Shown: positions 52,627 to 62,588, counted from the first letter of the stretch. The stretch: 64,000 bases of DNA from Terriglobia bacterium (GCA_020073445.1 JAIQFE010000012.1:62001-126000), one strand, 5' to 3'. Translations and numbers: made by a program. Notes: generated by a model from the sequence alone, not told the origin.

Positions 52627-55600
52627 ATGCTCTGGAGAGGGTTGACATTACTTTTCCTGATCACAGCCCCTGTGGTCTTTGCGCAACAGGACCGTGCAAC
52701 TTTTACCGGTAACGTCCGTGATGCGTCGGGAGCCCCGGTGTCTGGCATAAGCGTTCAGGTCACGAACACAAAGACGAACGCTGCCTACGAATCGCTGACC
52801 AACGAAGCCGGCAAGTACACGGTGCCGAATCTTCCCATTGGAGTGTACAAGCTCGCTTTCCGCGCGTCCGGATTCAAGACTTTTGTTCGGGACCCTATTA
52901 CGTTGAACGTGGCTCAGGTAGCGCGAATTGACGCCGAGATGCAATTGGGTGCGGTTAGCGAATCTATCGAGGTCCGCGAAGAAGCGCCGCTACTGCAAAC
53001 GGATACGCCCGAGGTGGGCACCGTCCTGAACAGTCGCTCGATGACCGATCTGCCACTCGACTTTTCCGGCGGGCGCTACGCGGAGAATTTTGCGTACCTG
53101 TTGACGCCGGGCGTTGGCGGAAACAATTACACCAGCCGGATCAATGGAAGCGCGGCGTTTTCGAAAGCTGTGGTTCTGGACGGGTCTGACGCGACGATTT
53201 ACATCGGCGGCCACTTCGGCGAATCCAGCCCATCTGTGGAAGCGTTCGAGGAATTCAAAGTCCAGACCTCCGGCATGAGCGCCGAATACGGCCGAACCGG
53301 CGGCGGAGCGTTCAACTTCGTGATGAAGTCCGGCACCAACCAGATGCATGGTTCCGCTCTCGGACTCATTCACAACGAATGGGCGGACGCGAATTCTTTC
53401 GCGAACAATTACTTTGACAACCCCAGGCAAAGGGACCGCCGGCATGACTTTGGCGGTTCGCTGGGCGGGCCGGTCTACCTGCCAAAGATTTACAACGGCA
53501 AGGACAAGACGTTCTTCTACGTCGCTTACGAGCGCTACCAGGAATCGTCGGCGGGCGGCGGTTCTCCTACCGTAACGGTCCCGCCCAATGAGTTCTGGAA
53601 CGGCAATCTCAGCAGGCTTCTAGGAAATCAAGTTATCGGCCAGGATGCGCTCGGCCGAAACATTTCCCAGGGTGCGATCTACGACCCGGCATCCACCAGT
53701 ATCATGGGCGGCCAGATGGTTCGCGATCCGTTTCCGGGCAATGTCATTCCCTTGCAGTCGATCTCCGGTCCCGCGAGAAAGCTCGGTGCGATCTTTATGA
53801 AAGACTACTCGCCGACAGTGAAAGGCCCAAACGGCCAGATCGCCCTCTTGAATAATTCCTTCTTCCCCGTGTCGAATCAGGCCGGCTTCACCCAGAATCA
53901 GTTCTCCGTGAAGGCCGACCATTCCCTGTCGCCATCGCAAAAGCTCAGCGGATCTTTTGTCTACGTCGATCGTCCCCGCGTCCTGCTCGATCAGGGCGGC
54001 GTGTGGGATTTCAACGATCCCAACGGCGGTCCGCTATCGCGCGCGCGGTTGCAGTGGGTTCGCAGCTGGTACGGCCGCACGGCCTACGACTGGACGCTTT
54101 CTCCGTCGATTCTGAATCACCTGCAACTGGGCTTTAACCGGCAGCGGAATCCCAGTCTGTCGACGCATCTTAGCGAGAATGGCGTTGCCGCGCTTGGCCT
54201 CCAGGGACTGTCCAGGAATTACAACTATCCCGAGATTAACCTCGGCAGCAATAACTATCTGGTGAACTACCCCACTCTCGGATATCAGACGAACGATTTC
54301 GGGGCGGGTCAGAACTTTCAGATTGTCGACACGCTGACATGGATCAAGGGCCGGCACTCGATCCGCGCGGGCGCGGACTGGCGCAGATCCTACGAGCGCT
54401 GGCGAACGAACAACGGTCCGGCGGAGATCGATTTCAGTCAGGCTCAAACCGGCCTCCAAGGTTTCACGCAGACGGGCAACGGGTTCGCGAGCATGCTGCT
54501 CGGGCAAGTGGCGACGGCTAACGTTCCGCTGTCTACGCCCACGGGATCGAGGTTCCTGAATTTCGCGCTGTTCTGGCAGGACGATTTCAAGGTCAGCAGC
54601 CGTCTCACGTTGAACCTGGGACTGCGCTGGGACTATCAGCCGCTTCCCGTCGAACAGTACAACCGTCTCAGCAACTTCAATACCGGCCTCATCGATCCGA
54701 TGTGGAGACTTCCGGGTGCGCTTGAATTTGCCAGCGCGGATCGACGCACGTTCGCGCCGAATCACTATCTCGATTTTTCGCCGCGCTTCGGCTTTGCGTA
54801 CCAAGTGGCCAATAAGACTGTCCTCCGCGGCGGGTATGGCCTGTTCTACCTGGCGCGGAACGGAAACGGATGGTCGGGTGTGCCGTGGGGGCAGACGGCA
54901 GGGTACGGGCAGCAGGATAGGGTGACTTCCAATATCGCCTATCAGCCTGCCTGGAATTGGTCGAATCCATACCCGGGCGTGGTCCAGAATCTCCCGCAGA
55001 ACGCCTCTCTTGCCAGTGGATCTCCGGGAGTCTGGGGCATCGTGAGCTACGATCCGGATGCGGGCAAGAACGGCTACGTGCAGCAGTGGAACTTCAACGT
55101 CCAGCGCGAATTGCCGTTCCAGACGGTTCTGGACGTCGGCTATGTTGGCTCGAAGAGCACCGGCATTCAGGCGAACGAACTTCGGGCGTTAAATCAGCTC
55201 AATCCTAAATTCCTGGCTCTCGGCGATGCGCTCGGGGCAACTGTTACGAATCAAGGCGAAGTTCCTGCTTCTGTGGCCGCCGCGGGCGGAAGATATCCGT
55301 TTGGAAACTCGGGAATTCCGGTTTCCGCTTATCAGACGCTGCTGCCGTATCCGCAGATGATGCCGTGGAACACGATCATGAGCGCGTCCACGCCGCTCGG
55401 ATTCTCCACGTACCACGCGCTGCAAGTTCAACTGAACAAGCGATTCTCGGCCGGCCTCAGCTTCTTGTGGAACTACACGTTTTCGAAGTCGATTTCCAAT
55501 GTCCAGTCGGCCTTCGGCGATACATATGGAGCCAACTCAGGGCTGTCGCCGGACTACTACAATCTTGCGCTTGCTAAATCGATCTCTGACGCGGACCGAA

Positions 55601-56202
55601 CTCACGTGTTCAAGATCGGCGCGCAGTATGACTTGCCCTTCGGAAAAGGCCGACGGTTTGGCTCGAACAGCAATACGGCCGTCGACCTTGCACTCGGCGG
55701 ATGGGCGATTCAGTACGTCGGCAACTACACCAGCGGGTGGCCGCTCGGGATCACGGGCTCGGGTACGCCCAACAGCAACTTGCCGACGAACCCCGGATTT
55801 GCGATGAATCCTAACGGCGAACCGCTCACCGTCGACTGGAACTCCTCGCAGATCGACATGAGCCGGATCAACCAGCCGAATCCGGCGGACTTGTACATCA
55901 ACAGGTCGGTCTTTGTGGATCCGATTTCGATCGGCCGCTACCAGCGCGGCAACACCTCACATCTTCTTTCCCAGCTTCGCGGGCCGTGGCAGCTTTCTGA
56001 AAACTTCTCGTTGCAGAAGAATATCCGTCCACTCGAATCGCTGCGCATCCAACTTCGAGCCGACCTTCTGAATGCGTTTAACAGGACACTGTGGGGTAAC
56101 ATAGAAACCAACGCTGCCAGCCCGCTGTTTGGGCAGGTTACTGGCGCGAGCGACTGGTTTTCGCCCCGAAAGATCCAGTTCGGAGTCCGTGCTGATTGGT
56201 GA
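52627..56202 (+). CDS. TonB-dependent receptor with carboxypeptidase-regulatory domain (Oar-like)
   Basis: 1191 residues. Signal peptide ending LITAPVVFAQ, regulatory-like domain (TFTGNVRDASGAPVSGISVQ, about 22-110), plug (about 120-230) with LNSRSMTDLPLD, and a barrel ending VRADW. Same architecture as the receptor at 19755-23381 but diverged. The next gene starts 32 nt downstream and is followed by an overlapping sensor kinase and regulator, so uptake and sensing of one ligand are probably linked. Confidence 0.92.
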   Translation: MLWRGLTLLFLITAPVVFAQQDRATFTGNVRDASGAPVSGISVQVTNTKTNAAYESLTNEAGKYTVPNLPIGVYKLAFRASGFKTFVRDPITLNVAQVARIDAEMQLGAVSESIEVREEAPLLQTDTPEVGTVLNSRSMTDLPLDFSGGRYAENFAYLLTPGVGGNNYTSRINGSAAFSKAVVLDGSDATIYIGGHFGESSPSVEAFEEFKVQTSGMSAEYGRTGGGAFNFVMKSGTNQMHGSALGLIHNEWADANSFANNYFDNPRQRDRRHDFGGSLGGPVYLPKIYNGKDKTFFYVAYERYQESSAGGGSPTVTVPPNEFWNGNLSRLLGNQVIGQDALGRNISQGAIYDPASTSIMGGQMVRDPFPGNVIPLQSISGPARKLGAIFMKDYSPTVKGPNGQIALLNNSFFPVSNQAGFTQNQFSVKADHSLSPSQKLSGSFVYVDRPRVLLDQGGVWDFNDPNGGPLSRARLQWVRSWYGRTAYDWTLSPSILNHLQLGFNRQRNPSLSTHLSENGVAALGLQGLSRNYNYPEINLGSNNYLVNYPTLGYQTNDFGAGQNFQIVDTLTWIKGRHSIRAGADWRRSYERWRTNNGPAEIDFSQAQTGLQGFTQTGNGFASMLLGQVATANVPLSTPTGSRFLNFALFWQDDFKVSSRLTLNLGLRWDYQPLPVEQYNRLSNFNTGLIDPMWRLPGALEFASADRRTFAPNHYLDFSPRFGFAYQVANKTVLRGGYGLFYLARNGNGWSGVPWGQTAGYGQQDRVTSNIAYQPAWNWSNPYPGVVQNLPQNASLASGSPGVWGIVSYDPDAGKNGYVQQWNFNVQRELPFQTVLDVGYVGSKSTGIQANELRALNQLNPKFLALGDALGATVTNQGEVPASVAAAGGRYPFGNSGIPVSAYQTLLPYPQMMPWNTIMSASTPLGFSTYHALQVQLNKRFSAGLSFLWNYTFSKSISNVQSAFGDTYGANSGLSPDYYNLALAKSISDADRTHVFKIGAQYDLPFGKGRRFGSNSNTAVDLALGGWAIQYVGNYTSGWPLGITGSGTPNSNLPTNPGFAMNPNGEPLTVDWNSSQIDMSRINQPNPADLYINRSVFVDPISIGRYQRGNTSHLLSQLRGPWQLSENFSLQKNIRPLESLRIQLRADLLNAFNRTLWGNIETNAASPLFGQVTGASDWFSPRKIQFGVRADW

Positions 56203-56234
56203 CGGCTCCCAAATGCGCGGCGCGAGGATATCGC

Positions 56235-57296
56235 ATGGGAAACGCAAGCAAAGTCCCTTGGGGAAATGCCCTTTTGGCGGGACTGTGCGTGCTGTTGAGC
56301 CACTGCGGATCGTCTCACGCTTCGGTCGCGCCCTCCATCGAATTTACGAAGCTGCCACCCGCGGGTGAGGGCAGTCCGCAGAAGGTCGACCCCATCGAAG
56401 GCCGCGTCAGCGGGGCTCAGGCCGGCCAACGGATCGTGTTATTCGCCAGAAGTGGATTCTGGTGGGTGCAACCGCTTGCGGACCAACCCTTCACTGCGAT
56501 TCAAGCGGATTCGACTTGGAAGGGTTCCACTCACCCCGGGTCCGCGTATGCGGCGTTGCTCGTGGATGCGAGCTACCGTCCACCCTCGACCATGGACAGG
56601 CTTCCAGATAGGGGAGGCTCGGTGCTAGCAGTGGCCACCGTGGACAGCTCCACGCTGGTGCACCCTGAGGCAAAGACTCTCCAGTTCAGCGGTTACGAAT
56701 GGCAGATCCGTGAAAACGTCGGTAATGCAGGCGGCTCCACGAATTCCTACGATCCCGCAAACGCGTGGACCGATAAGAACGGTTTTCTGCATCTCCGCAT
56801 CGCGGGTCAGCCCAACCGATGGACCAGCGCCGAAGTGATCTTGACCAGAAGTCTTGGATACGGATCGTACCGCTTCGTCGTACGAGACACTTCCCAGTTC
56901 GAGCCTGCCGCCGCATTCAGCATGTCGACCTGGGATGATTCCGGGCCGCCGCGCGAAATGAACATAGAAATCAGCAGGTGGGGTGAGCCCACCAGCAAGA
57001 ATGCGCAATATGTGGTCCAGCCGTATTACGTCCCGGCGAACACAGTCCGATTCATGACTCCTCCAGGAACGTCGACGTATAGACTCCTCTGGGAAGCAGG
57101 GCGAGCATCGTTTAAGACCATTCGTGGATCGTCCGACAGGGAATCCGATGTGGTTGCGCAGCACGTGTTCACGTCCGGCATTCCTTCCCCCGGAAACGAG
57201 AGGATCCACCTGAACCTGTACGTCTTCAATAACAAGAAAAATCCCCTGCAGCGCCCGTTCGAGGTGATCGTTGAAAAGTTCGAATACCTTCCGTGA
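56235..57296 (+). CDS. exported jelly-roll protein, GH16-like
   Basis: 353 residues from MGNASKVPWGNALLAGLCVL, GAGGA six bases before the ATG. The cysteine in LLSHCGSS resembles a lipobox, but His at -1 is not usual, so lipid attachment is uncertain. The C-terminal 220 residues have GFLHLRIAGQPNRWTSAEV and TRSLGYGSYRFVV, the concanavalin-like pattern of GH16-type proteins. No ExDxE catalytic triad seen; the corresponding stretch reads PREMNIEIS, so sugar binding or cleavage cannot be asserted. It overlaps the kinase gene by 26 nt. The frame begins at 56196 if an upstream GTG is used. Confidence 0.75.
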   Translation: MGNASKVPWGNALLAGLCVLLSHCGSSHASVAPSIEFTKLPPAGEGSPQKVDPIEGRVSGAQAGQRIVLFARSGFWWVQPLADQPFTAIQADSTWKGSTHPGSAYAALLVDASYRPPSTMDRLPDRGGSVLAVATVDSSTLVHPEAKTLQFSGYEWQIRENVGNAGGSTNSYDPANAWTDKNGFLHLRIAGQPNRWTSAEVILTRSLGYGSYRFVVRDTSQFEPAAAFSMSTWDDSGPPREMNIEISRWGEPTSKNAQYVVQPYYVPANTVRFMTPPGTSTYRLLWEAGRASFKTIRGSSDRESDVVAQHVFTSGIPSPGNERIHLNLYVFNNKKNPLQRPFEVIVEKFEYLP

Positions 57297-60200
57297 TCGG
57301 CGGCTGCGTTGGTTTGTAGCGGGCGTCGCCTGCCTGGGCGCAAATGCGGCGTACGCGATCGATCCGAATCGGGAGATGTCACAGTACATCCACGATCGCT
57401 GGGGAGTCGAACAGGGATTTCCTCGAGGGCCAGTTTACGCGATCACCCAGACCAGCGACGGTTACCTCTGGATCGGCACCGAGGCCGGGCTGGTTCGTTT
57501 CGATGGATGGAACTTCCGCCTCATACGAGATAACTCGGGTGTTTTTGCGAATGGAAGTGTGCTCGGATTGACCCCCGACAATGACGGAGGCCTCTGGCTT
57601 CGATCGCGAGATCTGACGGTGATGCGTTACCGGCATGGCGCGTTCGAAAATCCGCTGGCCCGTCCGGAGCCCTATTCCAATATCAGCGCGATGTCCCGCG
57701 CGAATCACGGCGAGCTTCTGGTCGCAAAGATGGAAGAAGGCGCCTTCGAATACCAAAACGGCGGATTTAAAGTGGTTGCCGCAGCCACGGACCTGCCCCG
57801 CTCGCCCGTCATGGCATTGGCTCAGACTCCCGACAGCGCTGTTTGGTTGGGGACGCGCGACGCCGGGCTCTACCGTTTGAGCGGAGGGAAAACGAATTCG
57901 ATTACAAGGGGGCTTCCTGATTCGAAGATCAATTGCCTGCTGCCCGACGGCGATCGAGATCTGTGGGTGGGTACAGATAACGGCGTCGTGCGTTGGAACG
58001 GGACCGAGCTGACCTCGGCCGGAATACCGACCTCACTCGACAACTTTCAGGCTCTTGCGATGGCCAGGGATCGCGACGCGAACATTTGGGTCGGCACCGA
58101 TTCGCGCGGGCTTCTGCGGTTCAACGCCCAAGGGGTCTCTTCTCTGAATGGAAGCGACTCGTCCGGCGACGCGGTGACGGCTGTGTTCGAAGATCGGGAG
58201 GGAAACCTGTGGATCGGACGGAACAACAGCATCGAGCGGCTTCGGGACAGCGCATTCGTGACGTATTCTCTCCCTGAAGGTCTGCCCACTGACGGCAGCA
58301 ACCCGGTTTTTGTCGATTCTGAAGACCGCATGTGGTTCCCCCCGGTGAGTGGCGGGCTGTGGTGGCTAAGGGGCGGGAAGCACGGACATGTGAACAATGC
58401 CGGATTGGACAAGGATGTGATCTACTCAATCGCTGGCAGAAAAGGCGAGTTGTGGCTCGGCCGGCAAAGTGGCGGACTGACCAGGTTACGCACGCGAGCG
58501 GACTCGTACACATTCGACACTTGGACTGCTGCAAACGGACTAGCCCAAAACAGCGTTTACTCCGTATATGAAGCTCGTGACGGAAGCGTATGGGCGGGGA
58601 CTCTGAGCGGCGGGCTCAGCCATCTTCAGGATGGAAAATTCACCAACTACACGACTGCGGCGGGATTAGCGTCCAACACCATTACCTCGATTCTGGAAGG
58701 TTCCGATGGAACCATGTGGTTTGCGACGCCCAGCGGTCTAAGCGCGCTATCGCAAGGCCGCTGGCAGACTTACACGGCAAAAGACGGCCTGCCTTCCGAC
58801 AATCTGAACTGCGTGCTTGTGGATTCGACGGGCATCCTGTGGGTCGGAACTGCGGGAGGTCTCGCCTTTCGCGGATCGGGCGGATTTCAGGTTCCCGCTT
58901 CGGCGCCTGAATCGCTCCGCGAGCAGATCCTTGGTATTGCGGAAGATCGATTCGGATCGCTGTGGATAGCCACTTCGAATCACGTGCTCCGAGTGAAGCG
59001 CGACAAGTTGTCGAAGGGAACGCTAGCGGACGGCGATGTACGTGAATACGGTCTGGCGGATGGTCTGCGCGGCGTCGAAGGAGTGAAACGAGATCAGTCC
59101 GTGATCGCGGACTCGCTCGGCCGGATCTGGTTCTCCATGAACCGCGGCATTTCCGTAGTCGATCCTGTGCGGCTGACGAACAGCTCCGCCCCCGCGATCG
59201 CGCAGATTCAAACGGTCTCAGCAAATGGCAACGCCGTCAACCTCCAAGGTCCGATTCGCATTCCGGCGGATCCCCAAAGGATCGTATTCGGCCTCGCCGG
59301 GTTGAGTCTTTCGGTGCCGGAGCGCGTTCGGTTCCGATATATGCTCGATCCATACGATCGCGGTTGGAGCGACGCGACCACTGCTCACGAAGCTACCTAC
59401 ACTAACCTTGGACCGGGATCGTACCGTTTCCGCGTGATCGCAAGTAATCCGGACGGCGTATGGAATCCGACGGAGGCTGTGCTGGGATTCGATATCGCTC
59501 CGCAATTTTGGCAGACGTGGTGGTTCCGTCTCAGCGGAGTCCTGGCTTTGGGACTCGCGATCCTGGCGTTCTATCGCTACAGGCTGCACCAACTCACGCA
59601 CCAAATGAACGTCCGCTTCGAGGAGCGGCTGGGAGAAAGAACCCGCATCGCGCAGGAACTGCACGATACGTTGCTGCAAGGCTTTCTGAGCGCATCCATG
59701 CAACTGCACGTCGCGACGGACGGCTTGCCTGCGGACTCTCCGGCGAAGCCACGGCTGAGCCATATTCTGGAATTGATGGGGAAAGTAATTGAAGAGGGCA
59801 GGAGCGCGGTTCGAGGCTTGCGCTCGCCTCCAGGCGGTTCCCAGGATCTGGAACAGGCATTTTCCCTGATCCAGCAGGAACTTGCCGTTCAAGATGATGT
59901 CGACTTTCGCGTCGTCGTGGAAGGCCGGCCCAAACCTTTGCATCCGGTGCTCCGCGACGAAGTCTACCGGATCGGAAGAGAGGCCGTGGTCAATGCCTTC
60001 CGCCATGCCCGGGCGAAGCGGATTGAGGTCGAACTCGAATATACGGCAAGGTACTTCCGTTTTCTGGTGCGCGATAACGGCTGCGGAATCGATCCCGACG
60101 TGCTCCGGCAAGGACGAGAAGGACATTGGGGATTGCCTGGCATGCGTGAACGGGCGGAGAGAATGGGCGCGCGGCTGCATGTCTGGAGCAGCGCTTCCGC

Positions 60201-60345
60201 CGGAACAGAAGTCATGTTGTCTCTTCCCAGCCACATTGCGTTCGGTCTCCAGAAGGCACGTCGCCGGGTGAATTGGTTTGTCAAGCCGTTTTCAAAGAGT
60301 GAAGGAACCAGAGAGCTGGAACCTGAAAAAGAGAGCCACGAATGA
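57271..60345 (+). CDS. two-component propeller sensor histidine kinase (hybrid-type input, HisKA_3)
   Basis: 1024 residues from a TTG inside the end of the upstream gene. The periplasmic part has about 14 Reg_prop repeats (GYLWIGTEAGLVRFDG and kin) forming two propellers, then a Y_Y_Y domain (about 680-745) and one membrane helix (about 750-772). HisKA_3 carries His798 in AQELHDTLLQG. HATPase has NAFRHARAKR, RDNGCGID and GLPGMRERAERMG. It senses a ligand outside the membrane and phosphorylates the LuxR-type regulator encoded next, which overlaps by 4 nt. Confidence 0.92.
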   Translation: MKSSNTFRDRRLRWFVAGVACLGANAAYAIDPNREMSQYIHDRWGVEQGFPRGPVYAITQTSDGYLWIGTEAGLVRFDGWNFRLIRDNSGVFANGSVLGLTPDNDGGLWLRSRDLTVMRYRHGAFENPLARPEPYSNISAMSRANHGELLVAKMEEGAFEYQNGGFKVVAAATDLPRSPVMALAQTPDSAVWLGTRDAGLYRLSGGKTNSITRGLPDSKINCLLPDGDRDLWVGTDNGVVRWNGTELTSAGIPTSLDNFQALAMARDRDANIWVGTDSRGLLRFNAQGVSSLNGSDSSGDAVTAVFEDREGNLWIGRNNSIERLRDSAFVTYSLPEGLPTDGSNPVFVDSEDRMWFPPVSGGLWWLRGGKHGHVNNAGLDKDVIYSIAGRKGELWLGRQSGGLTRLRTRADSYTFDTWTAANGLAQNSVYSVYEARDGSVWAGTLSGGLSHLQDGKFTNYTTAAGLASNTITSILEGSDGTMWFATPSGLSALSQGRWQTYTAKDGLPSDNLNCVLVDSTGILWVGTAGGLAFRGSGGFQVPASAPESLREQILGIAEDRFGSLWIATSNHVLRVKRDKLSKGTLADGDVREYGLADGLRGVEGVKRDQSVIADSLGRIWFSMNRGISVVDPVRLTNSSAPAIAQIQTVSANGNAVNLQGPIRIPADPQRIVFGLAGLSLSVPERVRFRYMLDPYDRGWSDATTAHEATYTNLGPGSYRFRVIASNPDGVWNPTEAVLGFDIAPQFWQTWWFRLSGVLALGLAILAFYRYRLHQLTHQMNVRFEERLGERTRIAQELHDTLLQGFLSASMQLHVATDGLPADSPAKPRLSHILELMGKVIEEGRSAVRGLRSPPGGSQDLEQAFSLIQQELAVQDDVDFRVVVEGRPKPLHPVLRDEVYRIGREAVVNAFRHARAKRIEVELEYTARYFRFLVRDNGCGIDPDVLRQGREGHWGLPGMRERAERMGARLHVWSSASAGTEVMLSLPSHIAFGLQKARRRVNWFVKPFSKSEGTRELEPEKESHE

Positions 60346-60974
60346 GTGATTCTGCCCACATAATACGGATTCTTAGTGTTGACGACCATCCGCTTCTGCG
60401 CGAGGGGATCGCGGCCATCATCAACAGCCAGCCCGATATGCTGTTGGTGGCTGCTGCCGCCACCGGCAACGAGGCGATTCAGAAGTTTCGGGAGCTTCAG
60501 CCTGACGTCACACTCATGGACCTCCGGCTTCCGGATTTGAGCGGCATCGACGCCATGATCGCCATTCGCACGGAGTTCGCAGAGGCCCGGATCATCATGC
60601 TGACAACGTTCGAAGGGGACGTGGAAGTCCACCGTGCACTGGAAGCCGGGGCGCGGGCTTACATGCTCAAGAGCATGCCTCCCAAGGATTTGGTCGAAGT
60701 CATCCGCCAGGTCCATGCGGGGAAGAAGCGCGTTCCTCCGGAGATAGCTGCCAGTCTAGCTGAACACTTAAGCGACGAAGCTCTGACAGGGCGTGAGGTA
60801 GACGTTCTGCGCCACGTGGCCGGCGGGAACCGGAACCGGGACATCGCGGAACGGCTGTTCATTTCGGAAGAAACGGTCAAGGTTCACATGAAGCACATCA
60901 TGGAGAAGTTAGGCGCCAGCGATCGCACCCAGGCCATTGCCATTGCGGTGCGCCGCGGGATCATCCAGCTATAA
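60342..60974 (+). CDS. NarL/FixJ-type response regulator (first)
   Basis: 210 residues. Receiver domain with the acidic pair in SVDDHPLLREG, phosphoacceptor Asp60 in TLMDLRLPDLSG and a Lys in YMLKSMPP. C-terminal LuxR helix-turn-helix (LTGREVDVLRHVAGGNRNRD and SEETVKVHMKHI). Cognate regulator of the overlapping propeller kinase. The DNA-binding domain is similar to that of the second regulator at 62769-63461, so both may recognise related operators. Confidence 0.93.
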   Translation: MSDSAHIIRILSVDDHPLLREGIAAIINSQPDMLLVAAAATGNEAIQKFRELQPDVTLMDLRLPDLSGIDAMIAIRTEFAEARIIMLTTFEGDVEVHRALEAGARAYMLKSMPPKDLVEVIRQVHAGKKRVPPEIAASLAEHLSDEALTGREVDVLRHVAGGNRNRDIAERLFISEETVKVHMKHIMEKLGASDRTQAIAIAVRRGIIQL

Positions 60975-61020
60975 TCTGCGGTTACGAATCGTTTCATCGG
61001 GCATGCGATCGAACACGCCC

Positions 61021-61036
61021 TCCCCCAAAAGTGGTA
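61021..61036 (+). promoter_or_regulatory. regulon palindrome upstream of alpha/beta hydrolase (site 2)
   Basis: TCCCCCAAAAGTGGTA matches the consensus TACCACGAAAGTGGTA at 12 or 13 of 16 positions, the right half perfectly. 90 nt upstream of the ATG at 61127. A further conserved flank, CCCTCGCCAGGG, follows. Confidence 0.6.
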
Positions 61037-61126
61037 GCAGTAAAGCCCTCGCCAGGGTGATGTGCGCAATCTCCTGGGGGCGCTAGACTCGCTTAGGCCT
61101 CCGAGGCTCTCCCGGCGGTCATCGCT

Positions 61127-62023
61127 ATGGCGCAACCTTCCTTACCTTCGATCTTCAAGGGTCAGACCATCGCCAGCCCCGTGGGCGCCGATATTTTCGT
61201 CCGCTCGGCGGGTTCCGGGCCTGTGGTCGTCCTCCTGCATGGTTATGCCGAAACCAGCGATTCCTGGGCTCCGCTGGCGGCTGAACTCGTAAAGAATTAC
61301 ACGGTGGTTGTTCCAGACCTGCGTGGGATCGGAAATTCGTCGCGACCCGCCGGAGGCTACGACAAGAAAACACAGGCGGCGGACATCCGAGCTGTTGTCA
61401 CCGCCCTTGGATTTGACCGGGCCTCGGTGGTTTCACACGATATCGGCATCATGGTGGCCTATGCCTACGCAGCGCTTTACCCCGACAAAGTCGAGCGACT
61501 GGTGGTGATGGACGCACCGCTGCCGGGTATCGCGCCTTGGGACGATATCGTGCGCAATCCCGCGCTGTGGCATTTCTCCTTTCGTGGTCCCGATGCCGAG
61601 CGCCTGGTCGAAGGTCGCGAGCGGACCTATCTCGACCGCATCTGGAACGACTTTTCGGGCGATCCCCATAAGCCCGACGAAGCCGCGCGGGCTTTCTACG
61701 CTTCGCAGTACGCACAGCCGGGCGCGATGCGAGCCGGCTTCGCGCAATTCACCGCCTTCCCGCAGGATGTGGAAGACAACAGGATCTTCCAGACAACCAA
61801 GTTGACTATGCCTGTGCTGGCTGTCGGCGGAGAGAAATCCTTCGGCACCACGGAAGCGGTTGTCATGCGCAACGTCGCGATCGACGTCCGCGAAGCAGTG
61901 GTCCCGGGCGCAGGGCACTGGCTGATGGAGGAGAACCCGGCATACACCGTCGGGCTGATTCGCGATTTTCTGACCGAGAGAACTCCATCGTCGGCAGCGC
62001 ACGCCGCGCATCCGGCCGAGTAG
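61127..62023 (+). CDS. alpha/beta hydrolase, epoxide hydrolase / dehalogenase type
   Basis: 298 residues. VVVLLHGYAETSDSWAPLAA, nucleophile Asp in VVSHDIGIMVAYAYA, the GGEKSFG acid region and the His in GAGHWLMEENP. Fits epoxide hydrolase or fluoroacetate dehalogenase relatives; the substrate is unknown. No strong ribosome-binding site. It stands alone between regulators and carries a regulon palindrome 90 nt upstream. Confidence 0.87.
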   Translation: MAQPSLPSIFKGQTIASPVGADIFVRSAGSGPVVVLLHGYAETSDSWAPLAAELVKNYTVVVPDLRGIGNSSRPAGGYDKKTQAADIRAVVTALGFDRASVVSHDIGIMVAYAYAALYPDKVERLVVMDAPLPGIAPWDDIVRNPALWHFSFRGPDAERLVEGRERTYLDRIWNDFSGDPHKPDEAARAFYASQYAQPGAMRAGFAQFTAFPQDVEDNRIFQTTKLTMPVLAVGGEKSFGTTEAVVMRNVAIDVREAVVPGAGHWLMEENPAYTVGLIRDFLTERTPSSAAHAAHPAE

Positions 62024-62044
62024 TCAAACCCTTAGCCCAAACCG

Positions 62045-62064
62045 GGTACCACGAAAGTGGTATC
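62045..62064 (+). promoter_or_regulatory. regulon palindrome upstream of doxX-like gene (site 3, best match)
   Basis: GGTACCACGAAAGTGGTATC: two 8-base arms, one wobble, with GAAA between. 103 nt upstream of the CTG start at 62166. Followed by CCCCGAGCCATGGGG, a second short palindrome. Confidence 0.75.
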
Positions 62065-62165
62065 AAAAGACCCCGAGCCATGGGGATTCGGTTTCCAGTT
62101 GTAACGCTTATTCTAAGCTTGGTGCGATTCGGCCAAGTCTGCCGGGGCGCGAAGGAGATAAGGAC

Positions 62166-62588
62166 CTGCAACGGCTATTTTCCACGTTTCCAGGCGGGTG
62201 GCCTGGCGTTGGATTGTTGTTGTTACGCATGGCGGTTGGCGCTACCGCTGTCATCCAGGGGGCGGCGTATCTAACTGACCGCGGTGTTTCGACGTTCGAG
62301 ATCTGGGTCATTGCACTCATCGTCGTATTGAGTGGCATTTTGCTATTGCTCGGATTTCTCACTCCGGTTGCGGGTGGATTAGTGGCGGTGACCACCGCAT
62401 GCACCGCGCTGTCGTGGTTTCCGAAGCCAACGCCGAATCTATTCAGTTCTCCGCTACCGGCAGTTCTGGTCGTAATCATGGGTGCGGCGGTCGCTATTCT
62501 TGGACCCGGATCTTTGTCGGTCGATTGCCGCTTGTTCGGACGCCGCGAGATTATCATTCCTCAAGTGCCTCGAGCACCCAGACCGTAA
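62166..62588 (+). CDS. DoxX-like membrane protein with apparent CTG start
   Basis: 140 residues if it starts at the CTG at 62166, which reads LQRLFSTFPGGWPGVGLLLLR; the N-terminus QRLFSTFPGG...GLLLLR is the usual start of this acidobacterial DoxX-like group. AAGGAG and AAGGA lie 2-10 bases upstream. The first standard start (TTG at 62214) would cut into membrane helix one. Four membrane helices. Role in redox or stress is suspected for the family, not shown. The regulon palindrome lies 103 nt upstream. Confidence 0.7.
   Translation: MQRLFSTFPGGWPGVGLLLLRMAVGATAVIQGAAYLTDRGVSTFEIWVIALIVVLSGILLLLGFLTPVAGGLVAVTTACTALSWFPKPTPNLFSSPLPAVLVVIMGAAVAILGPGSLSVDCRLFGRREIIIPQVPRAPRP

Noticed and set aside
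62045-62064. GAAA-loop hairpin as a structured RNA or terminator
   Set aside because: Pairing is not kept at the related sites 52367 and 61021, and no U-tract follows; a protein-binding palindrome fits better.
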